Shown one piece after another: positions 41,150 to 49,829 of a stretch of 64,000 bases of DNA. The position numbers and the translations under genes are program-made. The stretch comes from Solibacillus silvestris (GTDB lineage Bacteria; Bacillota; Bacilli; Bacillales_A; Planococcaceae): the NCBI GenBank assembly GCA_001586195.1, contig CP014609.1, positions 2,020,001 through 2,084,000 on the forward strand, written 5' to 3'. The notes beneath the pieces were generated by a model, which saw only the letters and a program-made list of their open reading frames with translations, was not told the origin of the DNA and made no database searches. The number at the start of each line of letters is the position of its first letter. Position 1 is the stretch's first letter.

Positions 41150-41533
41150 TTATAAAAAACTGCCGTTGATGATAATGAATTTTAAAATTAACGCACCAGT
41201 GACCAAACTAATGACAATTAAATTTAAAATGAAGATAAATCGCTTTGGAAACGGTATGTTCAGAAGCGATGCAATGCTCCAATGAACAATGCTGTAAATA
41301 AGTAGCACAATGAACGTTCCAAAAGCTTGAAAGGCAATGGTCAGCAATCTGCCTGAATTCGAAATATCTCCCGGTGGCGCATCTGCTGCAGTAAACAGCA
41401 TAGAACCAATAAACAACATCGATATGAAATAACAGCTATAGCCGATCAGGCTGACCATCCCTGTATAGACTAAGTAGTTTACAACCTTAGTTAATTTCAT
41501 CCTAAAAGGTGCAAACTCAATATTTTGCCTCAA
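41150..41533 (-). CDS. Small polytopic membrane protein
   Basis: This 127-residue protein has about four hydrophobic helices (roughly 18-40, 52-72, 77-95 and 100-122), with a short loop rich in Ala, Asp and Pro (FTAADAPPGDISNS) between the first two. It is not recognised. The TTG start at 41533 has GAGG 8 bases upstream, inside the stop region of the TPR gene, which suggests coupling with it. Its 3' end almost meets the converging stress-protein gene, with no terminator hairpin visible. Confidence 0.6.
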   Translation of the reverse strand: MRQNIEFAPFRMKLTKVVNYLVYTGMVSLIGYSCYFISMLFIGSMLFTAADAPPGDISNSGRLLTIAFQAFGTFIVLLIYSIVHWSIASLLNIPFPKRFIFILNLIVISLVTGALILKFIIINGSFL

Positions 41534-41545
41534 TTATTTGATTCC

Positions 41546-42037
41546 TCACTTCCACACTTCATTCAGTTTATCACTATAAAATATTATAGATTTTTTGTAT
41601 GTCTGAATTTGAGGGTCAGAGGAAGTGCTCGCTAAATTTTTTAATAGAAGCTCCATGGAGCGCTCGTGTTCATTCAAGTTAAACAACGTCATCGCATAAA
41701 ATACTTGAATGGCTAAATTGTGTGGAAACTTCTCTACCCCTTTTTCAAGCATATGTTTTGAATTTTCGTACTCCCCTAATGTTCTATATGTACTTCCAAG
41801 ACCTAAATAAGCATTCGCTAAATCTTCTTCATTCAAATTACCTTGAATTGCCTCTTTATAATACGTTACAGCTTTGGACTCTTCTCCAAGCACATCGAAG
41901 CTCCAAGCACACTGGTAATTTACATAGGCATCGTTAGGATGTTGTTCAACTAGATCCAATAATAGCTGATTGGATTGCTGTAATTCTCCATTACTTCTTA
42001 AATCTATTGCTCTCTGTAGTTGATTCCTTTCATTCAT
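41546..42037 (-). CDS. Tetratricopeptide-repeat protein
   Basis: This 163-residue soluble protein has about three TPR units: AYVNYQCAWSFDVLGEESKA, LANAYLGLGSTYRTLGEYEN and LAIQVFYAMTLFNLNEHERS. It probably mediates protein-protein contact; partners are unknown. AGGAGG lies 9 bases upstream of the ATG. The downstream membrane protein gene starts 13 bases on. Confidence 0.85.
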   Translation of the reverse strand: MNERNQLQRAIDLRSNGELQQSNQLLLDLVEQHPNDAYVNYQCAWSFDVLGEESKAVTYYKEAIQGNLNEEDLANAYLGLGSTYRTLGEYENSKHMLEKGVEKFPHNLAIQVFYAMTLFNLNEHERSMELLLKNLASTSSDPQIQTYKKSIIFYSDKLNEVWK

Positions 42038-42245
42038 CCATCAAGTCCTCCTGTCACTCTGTGTAAGTATTCAATGAAAATCCCGTTAATTTTTTACAGT
42101 CTTTCCCTTTCTTTAGCATAATGGCTTTTTGTAAATTTCACTATAATAAAAAAGGAGTATTTACATTTAATAGGTGGTTAATTTTTGATAAATTCCTAAT
42201 ATTTTATCCTTCTTTTTCTGTTCTGTTTCCTTCTGAACTTTTAAA

Positions 42246-42301
42246 AACAAAAAACACCTCAAAAATGATTGTATAGTATACAAATCATTTAAGAGATGTT
42301 T
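42246..42301 (-). terminator. Long terminator hairpin after yqjD
   Basis: Arms 42252-42275 (AAACACCTC...) and 42277-42301 (...GAGATGTTT) form a 24-bp imperfect stem around a GTATA centre. The minus-strand U-run is at 42246-42252. It ends the yqjC-yqjD transcript. Confidence 0.8.
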
Positions 42302-42323
42302 CTTAGGGTACTTTACTTAAAAA

Positions 42324-43892
42324 TTAGAGTGGAATGTTCCCGTGCTTTTTGTAAGGACGGTCTTCCTGCTTTGTTGATAGCATATCCAATGCTTGAATTA
42401 ACTTGATACGTGTTTCACGTGGATCGATAACATCGTCAACCATACCGCGTGATGCCGCTACATAAGGATTTGCAAATTTTTCTTTGTATTCTTCAATTTT
42501 CGCTGCTCGTGTTGCTTCCGGATCAGCCGATTTCGCAATTTCACCTGCATGAATGATGTTTGCCGCACCAGCAGCACCCATTACTGCAATTTCCGCATTT
42601 GGCCAAGCAAATACTAAATCCGCGCCGATTGCTTTTGAGTTCAATGCTACGTACGCACCGCCGTATGCTTTGCGTAAAATAACTGTAATTTTCGGTACAG
42701 TTGCTTCTGAGTAAGCATACAAAATTTTCGCACCATGACGGATAATCCCACCATGTTCTTGTTTAACACCCGGGAAGAAGCCGGATACGTCTTCAAATGT
42801 AATAACAGGCACGTTAAATGCGTCACATGTACGTACGAAACGAGCTAATTTATCAGATGAATCAATATCTAATCCGCCCGCTAAGAACTTCGGCTGGTTA
42901 CATACTAAACCAACTGATTCTCCCGCGATACGTGCAAAACCAACAACGATGTTTTTCGCGAATTCTTTTTGCACTTCCATGAATGAACCTTCATCTACTA
43001 CTTGCTCTACTACTTTACGAACATCATAAGATTTTGTTTGGTCAATCGGTACCACATCAACAAGCTCTGAACGGAAGTTATCGCCTTCTGGAGCAGCTTG
43101 TTTTGGTGCTTTTTCTCGGTTGTTCTGTGGTAAGTAAGAAAGTAATTGCTGAATTTGCGCAATTGCAGCTTCTTCGTTCTCAGCACGGAAGTGGGCATTT
43201 CCTGAAGTTGCATTGTGCACTTTAGATCCGCCAAGGCCTTCAGCAGAAATTTTCTCACCCGTTACTGTTTCAATTACTTTAGGGCCTGTAATGAACATTT
43301 GAGATGTTTTATCAACCATTAAAATAAAGTCAGTAATCGCTGGTGAATAAACGGCACCACCAGCACATGGCCCCATAATTACCGAGATTTGCGGAATAAC
43401 ACCAGAATAGATTGAGTTACGGTAGAAAATATGACCGTATCCGTCAAGAGACAATACACCCTCTTGAATACGCGCACCGCCAGAATCGTTAATACCAATA
43501 AATGGTGTACCGTTTTTCGCTGCCAAGTCCATTACCGCTGCGATTTTTTTCGCATGCATTTCACCAAGCGCACCACCGAATACTGTGAAGTCTTGTGCGA
43601 ATAGATATACATTACGGCCATTGATTTTACCGAAACCAGTAACTACGCCGTCACCAGGACCTTCCAGTTTATCCATACCAAAGTCAACAGTACGGTGTGT
43701 GATGAAAGGATTGATTTCAACGAATGACCCGTCATCCAATAACATATCAATACGTTCACGGGCAGTCATTTTCCCTTTTTCATGTTGCTTTTCGATACGC
43801 GCATCTCCGCCACCAAGCTGGATCGCTTCTTTACGGTCATAAAGCTCATTAATTTTATCAAACATATCTGGAGTTACTGTCATTGTTGTCAT
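42324..43892 (-). CDS. yqjD: Acyl-CoA carboxyltransferase subunit (YqjD; MmdA/PccB-like)
   Basis: This 522-residue crotonase-fold carboxyltransferase moves a carboxyl group between biotin and propionyl/methylmalonyl-CoA. N-terminal half motifs are GGGDARIEKQHEKGKMTARER and GINDSGGARIQEGVLSLDGYG (acyl-CoA oxyanion hole). The C-terminal half has FARIAGESVGLVCNQPKFLAGG (biotin-binding side), VPGFFPG-like SGFFPGVKQEHGGII and RKAYGGAYVALNSK. No biotin carboxylase or carrier gene is in this window, so the partners are elsewhere, or it works as a decarboxylase. It lies 2 bp after the epimerase gene, matching methylmalonyl-CoA metabolism and the B. subtilis yqjC-yqjD order. Confidence 0.92.
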   Translation of the reverse strand: MTTMTVTPDMFDKINELYDRKEAIQLGGGDARIEKQHEKGKMTARERIDMLLDDGSFVEINPFITHRTVDFGMDKLEGPGDGVVTGFGKINGRNVYLFAQDFTVFGGALGEMHAKKIAAVMDLAAKNGTPFIGINDSGGARIQEGVLSLDGYGHIFYRNSIYSGVIPQISVIMGPCAGGAVYSPAITDFILMVDKTSQMFITGPKVIETVTGEKISAEGLGGSKVHNATSGNAHFRAENEEAAIAQIQQLLSYLPQNNREKAPKQAAPEGDNFRSELVDVVPIDQTKSYDVRKVVEQVVDEGSFMEVQKEFAKNIVVGFARIAGESVGLVCNQPKFLAGGLDIDSSDKLARFVRTCDAFNVPVITFEDVSGFFPGVKQEHGGIIRHGAKILYAYSEATVPKITVILRKAYGGAYVALNSKAIGADLVFAWPNAEIAVMGAAGAANIIHAGEIAKSADPEATRAAKIEEYKEKFANPYVAASRGMVDDVIDPRETRIKLIQALDMLSTKQEDRPYKKHGNIPL

Positions 43893-43894
43893 CG

Positions 43895-44308
43895 TTATTT
43901 ATCCCCTTTTCCGCTTTTATCGCATAATTCGTAAAGTACACCATATGAGTCTTTCGGGTGTAAAAATGCTACTTCTGCGCCGCCAGCACCTGGTCCCGGC
44001 TCTTCAGATAATAGTCGTACACCTTTGTCACGAAGTTCAGCCATGCGCTCACGAATACCAGTTACGCCGAATGCAACATGGTGAATGCCTTCTCCGCGCT
44101 TTTCCAAAAATCCATGAATCGCGCTTTTTTCACTCATTGGCTCAAGCAGCTCAATTTTTACATTGCCTGCATCGATAAAAGCAACTTTTACTTGCTGTGA
44201 TTCTACTTCTTCCATCTTTAATAATTTCAAGCCTAGCGTTTCTGTGTAATATGTAATACGTTCTTCAATATTACGAACGGCAATGCCGATATGATCCACT
44301 TTTTCCAC
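43895..44308 (-). CDS. mce: Methylmalonyl-CoA epimerase (YqjC)
   Basis: This 137-residue VOC-fold enzyme interconverts (R)- and (S)-methylmalonyl-CoA. Metal ligands fit the family: VDHIGIAVRNIE (His), QVKVAFIDAGN region, GIHHVAFGV (His) and GVLYELCD (Glu). The GTG at 44308 has GGGAG 8 bases upstream. With the mutase genes (47.7-51.5 kb) and YqjD it completes propionyl-CoA to succinyl-CoA conversion. Confidence 0.92.
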   Translation of the reverse strand: MEKVDHIGIAVRNIEERITYYTETLGLKLLKMEEVESQQVKVAFIDAGNVKIELLEPMSEKSAIHGFLEKRGEGIHHVAFGVTGIRERMAELRDKGVRLLSEEPGPGAGGAEVAFLHPKDSYGVLYELCDKSGKGDK

Positions 44309-44513
44309 GGTACTGACTCCCTTTTGAATAAAATTATTAATTCCTCCACATCTGAAGCGTGTCCGGACATCTGTTGGAGGCTTCTTTTTTTATTGGGTAT
44401 TTGGAATCCCGATAAAAAAATTTTAAAATTTCGAAAATGTAAAATCTAATGTACTTGAGAATTCCTTCAAATTTGATAAACTAGTACTAGTTCATATTGA
44501 AGGAGCGAAAAGA

Positions 44514-44609
44514 ATGAGCAACAAAAAGTTTCAAAAAATAGTCGTTTATTCAATGGTTGTTATCATGTTAATCTCAACTGTTGCAATGGGTGTCGCAGCA
44601 ATTATGTAA
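44514..44609 (+). CDS. prli42: Stressosome-associated micropeptide Prli42
   Basis: This 31-residue protein (MSNKKFQKIVVYSMVVIMLI.. ending AIM) has a Lys-rich N-terminus and one transmembrane helix, matching in size and sequence pattern the Prli42 miniprotein of Listeria, which anchors the stressosome to the membrane and helps activate sigma-B. GAAGGAG lies 8 bases before the ATG and a perfect terminator begins at the stop codon. The gene agrees with the two sigma-B promoters seen at the left end of the window. Identification is from recalled family features. Confidence 0.8.
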   Translation: MSNKKFQKIVVYSMVVIMLISTVAMGVAAIM

Positions 44610-44634
44610 TGGATGTTTATGCATCCATTTTTTT
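44609..44634 (+). terminator. Terminator of prli42
   Basis: ATGGATG (44609-44615) and CATCCAT (44622-44628) form a perfect 7-bp stem followed by TTTTTTT. Confidence 0.85.
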
Positions 44635-44649
44635 AATTCATCCGGTTTC

Positions 44650-44820
44650 TGAAGTTGATTTCCATTCCGGGTCGGACGCTTTCCGCGGGCCCGAGGCCAA
44701 CACTATGTTGGTCTCAAAAGCGTTGCCACAAGACGTGGCGTTCTTAGCTTTTGTTCCTATTGCTCTCCCTCGGGCTGTTCCCGCTGGAGTCGCCTCCCCT
44801 TCATTCCAATCAATTTGCAT
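44650..44820. repeat. Intergenic repeat element with imperfect inverted ends
   Basis: About 170 bases, GC-richer than the flanks, starting near GTTGATTTCCATTCCGGG and ending near CCTTCATTCCAATCAATTT; the ends are imperfect inverted copies (TTGATT..ATTC). Inside are GGACGCTTTCCGCGGG and CCCGCTGGAGTCGCC. From memory, near-identical blocks recur in intergenic regions of many Bacillaceae/Planococcaceae genomes. It has no good ribosome site or conserved frame, and lies between prli42 and yqjA. Confidence 0.65.
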
Positions 44821-44855
44821 TTAAATCAAAAGTTGCCGTCCCATCATGTTCCGTA

Positions 44856-45812
44856 TTATTTCATCCCCTTGAACGATTGCTTGATGACCAGGTATTCATC
44901 CATTTCTTCAATAAACTGGTACAATGCCGCCATGGCGAGGAATGTTTCGTGATCGGTTGGCAATGGCATTTTGGCGAACTCTTCTTTTACTTTGTCGAGC
45001 TTTTCCAAAAAGCGGCTTGCTGTGTTTCCTGAATGGACGTGCTCGCTCAAGTCTTCCATAAACGCTGCAATTAAAGTAGCCTGCTCCGTCATTACCGGCA
45101 GTGAAGTAATTTTCGGCAACACGCGCTCAATAATTTCCAGCTGTCTTTCACGCATATCAAAATACAAGTAATATGTATTTTCTTTACGAGTCACGTGGTT
45201 TTCAACATCTTGGAATGCCAGTGCTTTTCCTGCTTCGACCACTTTCGCCGCCTCAATCAGTTCATGACCGTCCCATAATGTATCGCCATCTCTTAGATAC
45301 CCTGCAATTTCTGCAAGAATTTTCTTCAATAACGACTCCATTTTCTCACGGTGGTAATACAGGCCTTGCTGAATATCCGGCATATACATATTAACGACTA
45401 AACCAACCCCATAACCGATTGCCATTAAGTAAAACTCATTAATTAGCAAATCTGCCGTAAAATTGGCGGTCAAATAAATATGCATCATAATAACCGAACT
45501 TGAGATAAAACCTTCCACAACTCTCAGCGAAACGATTGTCGGAATGAAAAGAATCATGACAACTCCCAAAACAACCGGTGAATAACCGAATATTTCGAAA
45601 AATATAAATGCATAAGCGATCCCGATAAATGTTGAAACAATCCGGGTATACACTGCATGGAGAGATTTACGTTTTGTTGGTTGAATGCTTAAAATCGTCA
45701 GAATACCAGCTGCCGTGAAAAACTGCAAATCAAAATATTGGGCAATTGCTATCGCAACAGCAGCACCAATGGCTGTTTTTAATGTACGATAGCCGATTGA
45801 AAATTTCTTCAT
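44856..45812 (-). CDS. yqjA: FUSC/aromatic-acid exporter-family membrane protein (YqjA)
   Basis: This 318-residue protein has an N-terminal block of about four or five membrane helices (residues 8-145) that includes GYRTLKTAIGAAVAIAIAQY and ILSIQPTKRKSLHAVYTRI (the ArAE_1 core signature), then a cytosolic helical C-terminal half (~150-318). Length and order match B. subtilis YqjA. An exporter role is assumed from the family; no substrate is known. GGGGGAG precedes the ATG. Confidence 0.88.
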   Translation of the reverse strand: MKKFSIGYRTLKTAIGAAVAIAIAQYFDLQFFTAAGILTILSIQPTKRKSLHAVYTRIVSTFIGIAYAFIFFEIFGYSPVVLGVVMILFIPTIVSLRVVEGFISSSVIMMHIYLTANFTADLLINEFYLMAIGYGVGLVVNMYMPDIQQGLYYHREKMESLLKKILAEIAGYLRDGDTLWDGHELIEAAKVVEAGKALAFQDVENHVTRKENTYYLYFDMRERQLEIIERVLPKITSLPVMTEQATLIAAFMEDLSEHVHSGNTASRFLEKLDKVKEEFAKMPLPTDHETFLAMAALYQFIEEMDEYLVIKQSFKGMK

Positions 45813-45889
45813 ATCGGTTGAACTCCCCCGTTATAGGTGTGCAGCGGGTACGTTCAATACGCACCCGTTACACAATAACTCTAGTAGTA

Positions 45890-46330
45890 TTAGATTTCTT
45901 CGCAGTTTTCCTCGAAGTGACCTTGAAGGTTTGTTACAACGCTCATTGGGTCATGTCCTTCGATTTCAAAGCGGCCAACTTCTCCTACAACTTGTCCATC
46001 TTTCAATAATATGAATGATGGTGATGATGGAATGTGATCTTCACCGAAATAATAACGTGCTGCTGCTGTTGCTTCTTTATCTTGACCAGCAAATACTGTT
46101 ACTAAATAGTCAGGACGTTTATCATAATGTACAGCATGTGTTGCTGCAGGACGTGCAATACCACCAGCACAGCCACATACAGAATTCACCATAACAAGAG
46201 TTGTTCCTTTACGAGCAAACGCTGCTTCCACATCTTCCGGAGTGCGCAGTTGCTCATAACCTGCTGCTTCCATCTCTGCACGTGCAGTCGTTGTAATTTG
46301 TTGCATAAATAAATCATAATCCATGTTCAT
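45890..46330 (-). CDS. brxB: Bacilliredoxin BrxB (YqiW)
   Basis: This 146-residue thioredoxin-like bacilliredoxin (BrxA/BrxB family) removes bacillithiol from protein thiols. The atypical active site [14 protein letters not shown] has the CGC motif; [16 protein letters not shown] is the cis-Pro strand. The family is specific to bacillithiol-using Firmicutes, so it indicates that low-molecular-weight thiol. That fits the persulfide operon earlier in the window. AAGGGG precedes the ATG. Confidence 0.92.
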   Translation of the reverse strand: MNMDYDLFMQQITTTARAEMEAAGYEQLRTPEDVEAAFARKGTTLVMVNSVCGCAGGIARPAATHAVHYDKRPDYLVTVFAGQDKEATAAARYYFGEDHIPSSPSFILLKDGQVVGEVGRFEIEGHDPMSVVTNLQGHFEENCEEI

Positions 46331-46408
46331 AAGCTTTTAGCCCCTTTCTATGTTCCTTTTTATCATAGCAAGGTTACGAAAGATGTGCAAAGACTCTTGA
46401 TTATCATT

Positions 46409-46569
46409 ATTTTCATTCAGCGGAAACTCCCGCTGAATGAAAATAAGCCTCCGGCGGATGTCACAGATTTTTTAAAGGAATTATAGAGATTTCCAGCCTA
46501 AAAGCGTCGCATCATGCGAACGGCTGACTGACCCACTTCGTGTGGGTCCAAACTCAAAAAATCTGGACA
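46409..46569. repeat. Structured intergenic element with nested hairpins
   Basis: The element has two main stems. ATTTTCATTCAGCGG (46409-46423) pairs perfectly with 46430-46444, 15 bp with a six-base loop. TGTCACAGATTTTTT (46459-46473) pairs with AAAAAATCTGGACA (46556-46569), 14 bp with one bulged A, closing an ~80-base interior. That interior holds CGCATCATGCG (46508-46518) and ACCCACTTCGTGTGGGT (46531-46547) hairpins. It lies between brxB and meaB. It is not coding, and its role is unknown. Confidence 0.65.
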
Positions 46570-46591
46570 CAATTACGCCTTGGCGTAATTG
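46570..46591 (-). terminator. Terminator after meaB
   Basis: CAATTACGCC (46570-46579) and GGCGTAATTG (46582-46591) form a perfect 10-bp stem with a two-base loop. It is followed on the minus strand by TGTCCAGATTTTTT, whose U-run is also the right arm of the larger structured element. Confidence 0.7.
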
Positions 46592-46593
46592 AT

Positions 46594-47676
46594 TTATTCA
46601 TTTTTTTCGCCAAATAATGCATTAACCCCTTGTGTAACCGTTAGCTGGCCATGCAATATTTCTTCCTCAAGTGACCGGACCTGCTTTTTACGTTCCGGAT
46701 TATTATAGAACGAATCTATTAAATGATCGGTAATCATTGTATGGAACCAGTCGCGCGTTTGTTCATGGCGACGTGTCGTCCAATAATTCGATTGCTTAAT
46801 CGTCTGCTCAAATTCCATCAGCATATCCCATACTATGTCGAGCCCCTTTTTTTCAAGGGACGATACGGTCAGTGACGTACTGAGCCAGCCAGGAGTAGAT
46901 GGCTGAAGGAAATGAAGGATCTGCTTGTATTCCTGCATTGTCCGGCGTGCAGGACGCACATTGTCCCCATCCGCTTTATGGACGATAATGCCGTCTGCAA
47001 GCTCCATAATGCCCTTCTTCATCCCTTGAAGCTCATCTCCCGCACCTGTTAAGACAAGCAGCAGGAAGAAGTCGACCATGCCGCGCACATACGTTTCACT
47101 TTGACCGACACCGACTGTTTCAATCAAAATGACGTCATAGCCTGCTGCTTCGCATAAAAGCATTGTTTCGCGGGACTTTTTGTGGACGCCGCCTAATGTA
47201 CCGGCACTCGGCGAAGGACGGACAAATGCATTTTCCTGGCGCACCAGTTCTTCCATCCGGGTTTTATCCCCTAAAATACTGCCGCCTGAAAGCGACGAGC
47301 TCGGGTCGATTGCAAGAACCGCAACGCGCTTGCCCATTTTGCACAGCATCGTACCGAATGCTTCAATAAACGAACTTTTCCCTGCACCCGGTACACCGGT
47401 GATGCCAATACGGATTGAATTGCCCGTAAAAGGCAACAACTCCTGCAGCAGCTTCTGTGCTTCTTCTTTATGGGCATTGTTCGAGCTTTCAATGAGCGTT
47501 ATCGCTTTAGCGAGAGAAGTACGATTACCCGCACGCACTTCGCCAGCCAGCGTCTGTAAATCAAGTGCTTCCTGCTTTTTTTTACGGAATTTCTTTGGGT
47601 TTGAATAGCTCATACCATCATGACCACCCTTCACACCATCCATGACAAATAAAGCGCTTTTCTCGTCTTGTGGCAT
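46594..47676 (-). CDS. meaB: MeaB/ArgK-type G3E GTPase, methylmalonyl-CoA mutase chaperone
   Basis: This 360-residue SIMIBI-class GTPase loads and protects adenosylcobalamin on methylmalonyl-CoA mutase. Walker A GVPGAGKSSFIEAFG, switch region VLAIDPSSSLSGGSILGDKTRM, VRPSPSAGTLGGVHKK, the G3 ETVGVGQSE and the base motif IVHKADGDN are all present. The first ~25 residues are unlike the usual family start; a later ATG may be the true one. It overlaps/abuts the mutase large subunit stop, so it is in the same operon. Confidence 0.92.
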   Translation of the reverse strand: MPQDEKSALFVMDGVKGGHDGMSYSNPKKFRKKKQEALDLQTLAGEVRAGNRTSLAKAITLIESSNNAHKEEAQKLLQELLPFTGNSIRIGITGVPGAGKSSFIEAFGTMLCKMGKRVAVLAIDPSSSLSGGSILGDKTRMEELVRQENAFVRPSPSAGTLGGVHKKSRETMLLCEAAGYDVILIETVGVGQSETYVRGMVDFFLLLVLTGAGDELQGMKKGIMELADGIIVHKADGDNVRPARRTMQEYKQILHFLQPSTPGWLSTSLTVSSLEKKGLDIVWDMLMEFEQTIKQSNYWTTRRHEQTRDWFHTMITDHLIDSFYNNPERKKQVRSLEEEILHGQLTVTQGVNALFGEKNE

Positions 47677-47678
47677 CA

Positions 47679-49829
47679 CTACTCTGCCACTTCCTCATAA
47701 CCTAACTTTTTATAAATTTCTTCTATAATGCGAATTGCCGATACTGGAATCACAGTACCTGGCCCGAAGATAGCCGCTGCACCTGCTTCATATAGGAACT
47801 CATAGTCTTGAGCTGGGATTACCCCACCGCAAATGACGATAATGTCCTCACGACCTAATTTCTTCAATTCAGCTACAAGTTCAGGCACTAATGTTTTATG
47901 ACCCGCAGCTAAAGAAGATACTCCGATACAGTGTACGTCGTTTTCGTTTGCCATTTGTGCTGTTTCTTCTGGTGTCATGAACAATGGAGAAATATCGACA
48001 TCGAAACCTAAGTCCGCATAACCAGTTGCAACAACCTTCGCACCACGGTCATGTCCGTCTTGTCCCATCTTCGCCACTAAAATACGTGGACGGCGACCTT
48101 CTGCTTCCAGGAAGTCTTCTGTCATTTGCTTCACTTCTGATATCATTTCATCATCCGAGAAGTTTGCAGAGTAGACACCTGAAATTGAGCGGATAACCGC
48201 TTTATGACGGCCAGATACTGCTTCAATCGCATCCGAAATTTCACCTAATGATGCACGTGCTCTTGCTGCATCCACTGCAACGGCCAATAAGTTTTCAGAG
48301 CCGTCTTCAGCCGCCATCGTTAAGCGTGCTAAATGTTTTTGCACCTCTGCTTCATCACGTGTTGCCTTCATTTTTTCAAGGCGGGCAATTTGTGATTCAC
48401 GTACGATCGCATTGTCGATATCTAAAATGTCGATTGGATCTTCTTCAGCAAGACGGTATTTGTTTACACCGACAATCGTTTCTGTTTTTGAGTCGATTTT
48501 CGCCTGACGTTTAGCCGCTGCTTCTTCAACTTTCATTTTTGGAAGTCCTGTCTCAATCGCTTTCGCCATTCCGCCAAGAGCTTCGATTTCTTCGATTAAT
48601 GCCCACGCTTTCTCTGTCAGTTCATCTGTCAGTTTTTCAACATAGTACGAGCCGCCCCATGGATCGATTACTTTTGTCATTCCTGTTTCTTCTTGCAGGA
48701 ATAGCTGAGTATTACGTGCAATACGAGCAGAGAAGTCCGTTGGTAAAGCAATTGCTTCATCCAGTGCGTTTGTATGAAGCGACTGAGTATGGCCCATTGC
48801 TGCCGCGTTCGCTTCGATCAATGTACGTGTTACGTTATTGAATGGATCTTGTTCCGTTAAACTCCAGCCTGATGTTTGCGAGTGTGTACGCAATGCAAGA
48901 GACTTCGAGTTTTTCGGATTGAATGTAGACATCATTTGTGCCCAGATGCGACGTGCTGCACGCATTTTCGCAACTTCCATGTAATAGTTCATACCGATCG
49001 CCCAGAAGAACGATAAACGCGGTGCAAATGCATCAATGTCAATACCTGCTTTTAAACCTGTACGTACATATTCAAGACCGTCTGCCAATGTATACGCAAG
49101 CTCGATATCATTTGTCGCACCCGCTTCTTGAATATGGTAACCCGAAATGGAAATCGAGTTGAATTTCGGCATAAATTTCGCCGTATATTCAAAAATATCT
49201 GCAATGATTTTCATCGACATTGCCGGTGGGTAAATATATGTGTTACGTACCATGTATTCTTTTAAAATGTCGTTTTGGATCGTACCGGCCAATTTATCAG
49301 GCGATACTCCTTGTTCTTCTGCTGCAACGATGTAGAATGCAAGAATCGGTAATACTGCACCGTTCATCGTCATCGATACCGACATTTGATCAAGTGGAAT
49401 GCCGTCGAATAAAATTTTTGCATCTTCAACTGAATCGATTGCAACGCCGGCTTTTCCGACATCCCCTGTTACACGAGGATGATCCGAGTCATAACCGCGG
49501 TGTGTTGCCAAGTCGAATGCTACTGAAAGCCCTTTTTGACCCATTGCCAAGTTACGACGGTAAAAAGCATTTGATTCTTCCGCAGTTGAGAAACCTGCAT
49601 ATTGACGTACTGTCCACGGACGCGCTACATACATTGTCGGGTATGGGCCACGTGTATTCGGCGCGATACCAGCCACATCTTTTAAATGTTTTGCATCTTG
49701 AATATCTTCTTTATTGTAAACCGAATTTACTTCAATGCCTTCATTTGTGACGTACGAGCCTGTAGAAGTAAGTTGCTCTTGTTTTAATACATCTTCAATG
49801 ACAACTGTTGCGAAATTTGCTTTGCTCAT
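47679..49829 (-). CDS. mutB: Methylmalonyl-CoA mutase, large (B12-binding) subunit
   Basis: This 716-residue adenosylcobalamin enzyme isomerises (R)-methylmalonyl-CoA to succinyl-CoA. The N-terminal TIM barrel contains [20 protein letters not shown] and [16 protein letters not shown]. The C-terminal Rossmann-like domain (~580-716) has the B12 motif [12 protein letters not shown] (His ligand in D-x-H-x-x-G), SSLAAGHK and [11 protein letters not shown]. The start at 49829 follows GGGGG. Its ATG overlaps the mutA stop by four bases, so the heterodimer subunits are coupled. Confidence 0.95.
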   Translation of the reverse strand: MSKANFATVVIEDVLKQEQLTSTGSYVTNEGIEVNSVYNKEDIQDAKHLKDVAGIAPNTRGPYPTMYVARPWTVRQYAGFSTAEESNAFYRRNLAMGQKGLSVAFDLATHRGYDSDHPRVTGDVGKAGVAIDSVEDAKILFDGIPLDQMSVSMTMNGAVLPILAFYIVAAEEQGVSPDKLAGTIQNDILKEYMVRNTYIYPPAMSMKIIADIFEYTAKFMPKFNSISISGYHIQEAGATNDIELAYTLADGLEYVRTGLKAGIDIDAFAPRLSFFWAIGMNYYMEVAKMRAARRIWAQMMSTFNPKNSKSLALRTHSQTSGWSLTEQDPFNNVTRTLIEANAAAMGHTQSLHTNALDEAIALPTDFSARIARNTQLFLQEETGMTKVIDPWGGSYYVEKLTDELTEKAWALIEEIEALGGMAKAIETGLPKMKVEEAAAKRQAKIDSKTETIVGVNKYRLAEEDPIDILDIDNAIVRESQIARLEKMKATRDEAEVQKHLARLTMAAEDGSENLLAVAVDAARARASLGEISDAIEAVSGRHKAVIRSISGVYSANFSDDEMISEVKQMTEDFLEAEGRRPRILVAKMGQDGHDRGAKVVATGYADLGFDVDISPLFMTPEETAQMANENDVHCIGVSSLAAGHKTLVPELVAELKKLGREDIIVICGGVIPAQDYEFLYEAGAAAIFGPGTVIPVSAIRIIEEIYKKLGYEEVAE

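Noticed and set aside
44340-44395. CCTCCA...TGGAGG hairpin followed by a T-run on the plus strand
   Set aside because: The stem is only six pairs and there is no plus-strand gene upstream; it may be chance or a relic.
44638-44820. 60-codon minus-strand open frame in the GC-rich repeat
   Set aside because: It lies wholly inside the interspersed repeat, has no ribosome site, and such frames recur as spurious hypothetical proteins because the repeat itself is conserved.
49220-49750. 176-codon plus-strand open frame
   Set aside because: It is the shadow of methylmalonyl-CoA mutase on the opposite strand, with low-complexity Leu/His/Arg composition.
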